Positions 6,630-7,374 of a stretch of DNA of 7,374 nucleotides are shown piece by piece. Source of the stretch: Flavobacterium sp. (GTDB taxonomy: Bacteria > Bacteroidota > Bacteroidia > Flavobacteriales > Flavobacteriaceae); contig SXQR01000038.1 in NCBI GenBank assembly GCA_005792865.1, positions 1 to 7,374 of the forward strand. Reading direction: 5' to 3'. A program made the translations under genes and the position numbers. Each line of letters begins with the position of its first letter. Within the stretch, counting starts at the first letter, position 1. The notes under the pieces are model-generated. The model did not search any database, was not told where the DNA came from, and was given only the letters and a program-made list of their open reading frames with translations.

Positions 6630-7374
6630 ATGAAACATTTGCTTACCCTGGCCGCCATTATGGCCGTCTCATTGGCATTTCCGCAACAGAAGATTGTCGA
6701 CACGATCAATTCCGCAAAACTCAATGAATTGCGGGAAATCACCATCGGGCTTCCGGCTTCCTATAAATCCAACCCCGGCAATAAATACCCGCTGCTCGTG
6801 TTGCTTGACGGCGAATACCTTTTCGATCCCTTCTACGGGGCGCTGTCCTACGGGGGCTATTGGGACGATATCCCGGAGATGCTGGTGGTGGGCATTTCCC
6901 AAAACAAGGGTTACGACCGAGAGGCAGACAGTAAATTTGACGCGCAGACCGGCCTTCCGGAGGAAAAAGGCGAAAAATTCTTTGAATTTGTGGGAGAAGT
7001 GGTCACGGCGATGGAAAAGAGTTACCGAATCGCCCCCTTCCGGATCATTGCGGGGCACGATGTCACCGCCGGTTTCCTCAATTTTTACCTCTACAAGGAC
7101 CAGCCGCTTTTCACCGGTTACATTTCAATGAGCCCCGAATTGCCTCCTGGCATGGAGGAGCAGATACCGGAACGCCTGGCCAGGATCGAACAACCCATTT
7201 TCTACTACCATTCCACAGCCGACGGCGATATCAAGAAGATGCAGAAACGCATCCAGGCCCTGGACGCCGAGGCCAAAAAAATCAAGAAACCGTCACTCAA
7301 TTACCGCTTTGACGAATTCAAGGGCGCGAGCCATTATTCACTGGTATTGCACTCCATTCCAAACGCATTGTATC
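6630..7374 (+). CDS. Exported esterase-D-fold (alpha/beta hydrolase) protein with Asp in the nucleophile position, C-terminus cut by window edge
   Basis: 248 codons are visible and the frame is open at the right edge. Residues 1-18 or so (MKHLLTLAAIMAVSLAFPQ) look like a Sec signal peptide with no lipobox, so the protein is likely periplasmic. The body resembles esterase D / enterochelin-esterase-like hydrolases: REITIGLPASY, then KYPLLVLLDGEYLF, then a nucleophile elbow and a late GASHYS. At the elbow, where GHSxGG is expected, the sequence is AGHDVTAGF, so Asp144 replaces the serine; His235 of GASHYS is in place as a candidate catalytic histidine. It is therefore either an Asp-nucleophile enzyme, as in epoxide hydrolases and dehalogenases, or a non-catalytic binding protein. 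The substrate is unknown. The ATG lies 60 bases after the membrane-protein gene. Only one-mismatch promoter-like sequences are visible in that gap, so it may be the last part of the panCD transcript or have its own weak promoter. Confidence 0.85.
   Translation, partial: MKHLLTLAAIMAVSLAFPQQKIVDTINSAKLNELREITIGLPASYKSNPGNKYPLLVLLDGEYLFDPFYGALSYGGYWDDIPEMLVVGISQNKGYDREADSKFDAQTGLPEEKGEKFFEFVGEVVTAMEKSYRIAPFRIIAGHDVTAGFLNFYLYKDQPLFTGYISMSPELPPGMEEQIPERLARIEQPIFYYHSTADGDIKKMQKRIQALDAEAKKIKKPSLNYRFDEFKGASHYSLVLHSIPNALY

Noticed and set aside
6015..6638. A 207-codon minus-strand open frame opposite the membrane-protein gene.
   Set aside because: It is very rich in charged residues and Gln, as expected when hydrophobic codons are read backwards, and has no domain signature.

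Overview
The window is a compact, seven-gene piece of chromosome from a member of the Bacteroidota, almost certainly Flavobacteriaceae. The evidence is a DUF4270-type lipoprotein, a short GlgA-like protein of the kind found in this phylum, two exact TAnnTTTG promoter motifs between divergent genes, and no Shine-Dalgarno-like sequence before the starts I inspected. Base composition is about half G+C (57% at 5221-5280 and 48% at 3001-3060, counted by hand), which is high for the genus Flavobacterium itself. The source may be a GC-rich relative.

Layout. Two gene clusters diverge from a 109-bp spacer at 4242-4350. Leftward (minus strand) run a short GlgA-like protein (3432-4241), a DUF4270 lipoprotein (1777-3429) and glmS (1766 to the left edge, C-terminus cut off). 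The gaps are 2 and 10 bases, and I see no promoter motif in the junctions. Rightward (plus strand) run panC (4351-5193), panD (5207-5557), a polytopic membrane protein of the lysylphosphatidylglycerol synthase TM/flippase-like family (5559-6569) and an exported esterase-D-fold protein (6630 to the right edge, C-terminus cut off).

Function. PanC and PanD give the beta-alanine branch and final step of pantothenate (coenzyme A precursor) synthesis. GlmS makes glucosamine-6-phosphate for peptidoglycan and LPS. The other four genes are poorly understood. The GlgA-like protein has lost the ADP-glucose-binding lysine motif and the whole C-terminal domain of glycogen synthase. The lipoprotein has an EF-hand-like loop and a partial surface-export signal. 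The esterase-like protein has Asp where the serine nucleophile is expected.

I see no RNA gene, mobile element, CRISPR array or defence system. The gene order resembles what I remember of flavobacterial genomes, so this is probably a conserved housekeeping neighbourhood. The most interesting content is the set of altered-active-site proteins tied to envelope and cofactor genes. All other long open frames here lie across or opposite these genes and look like shadows.
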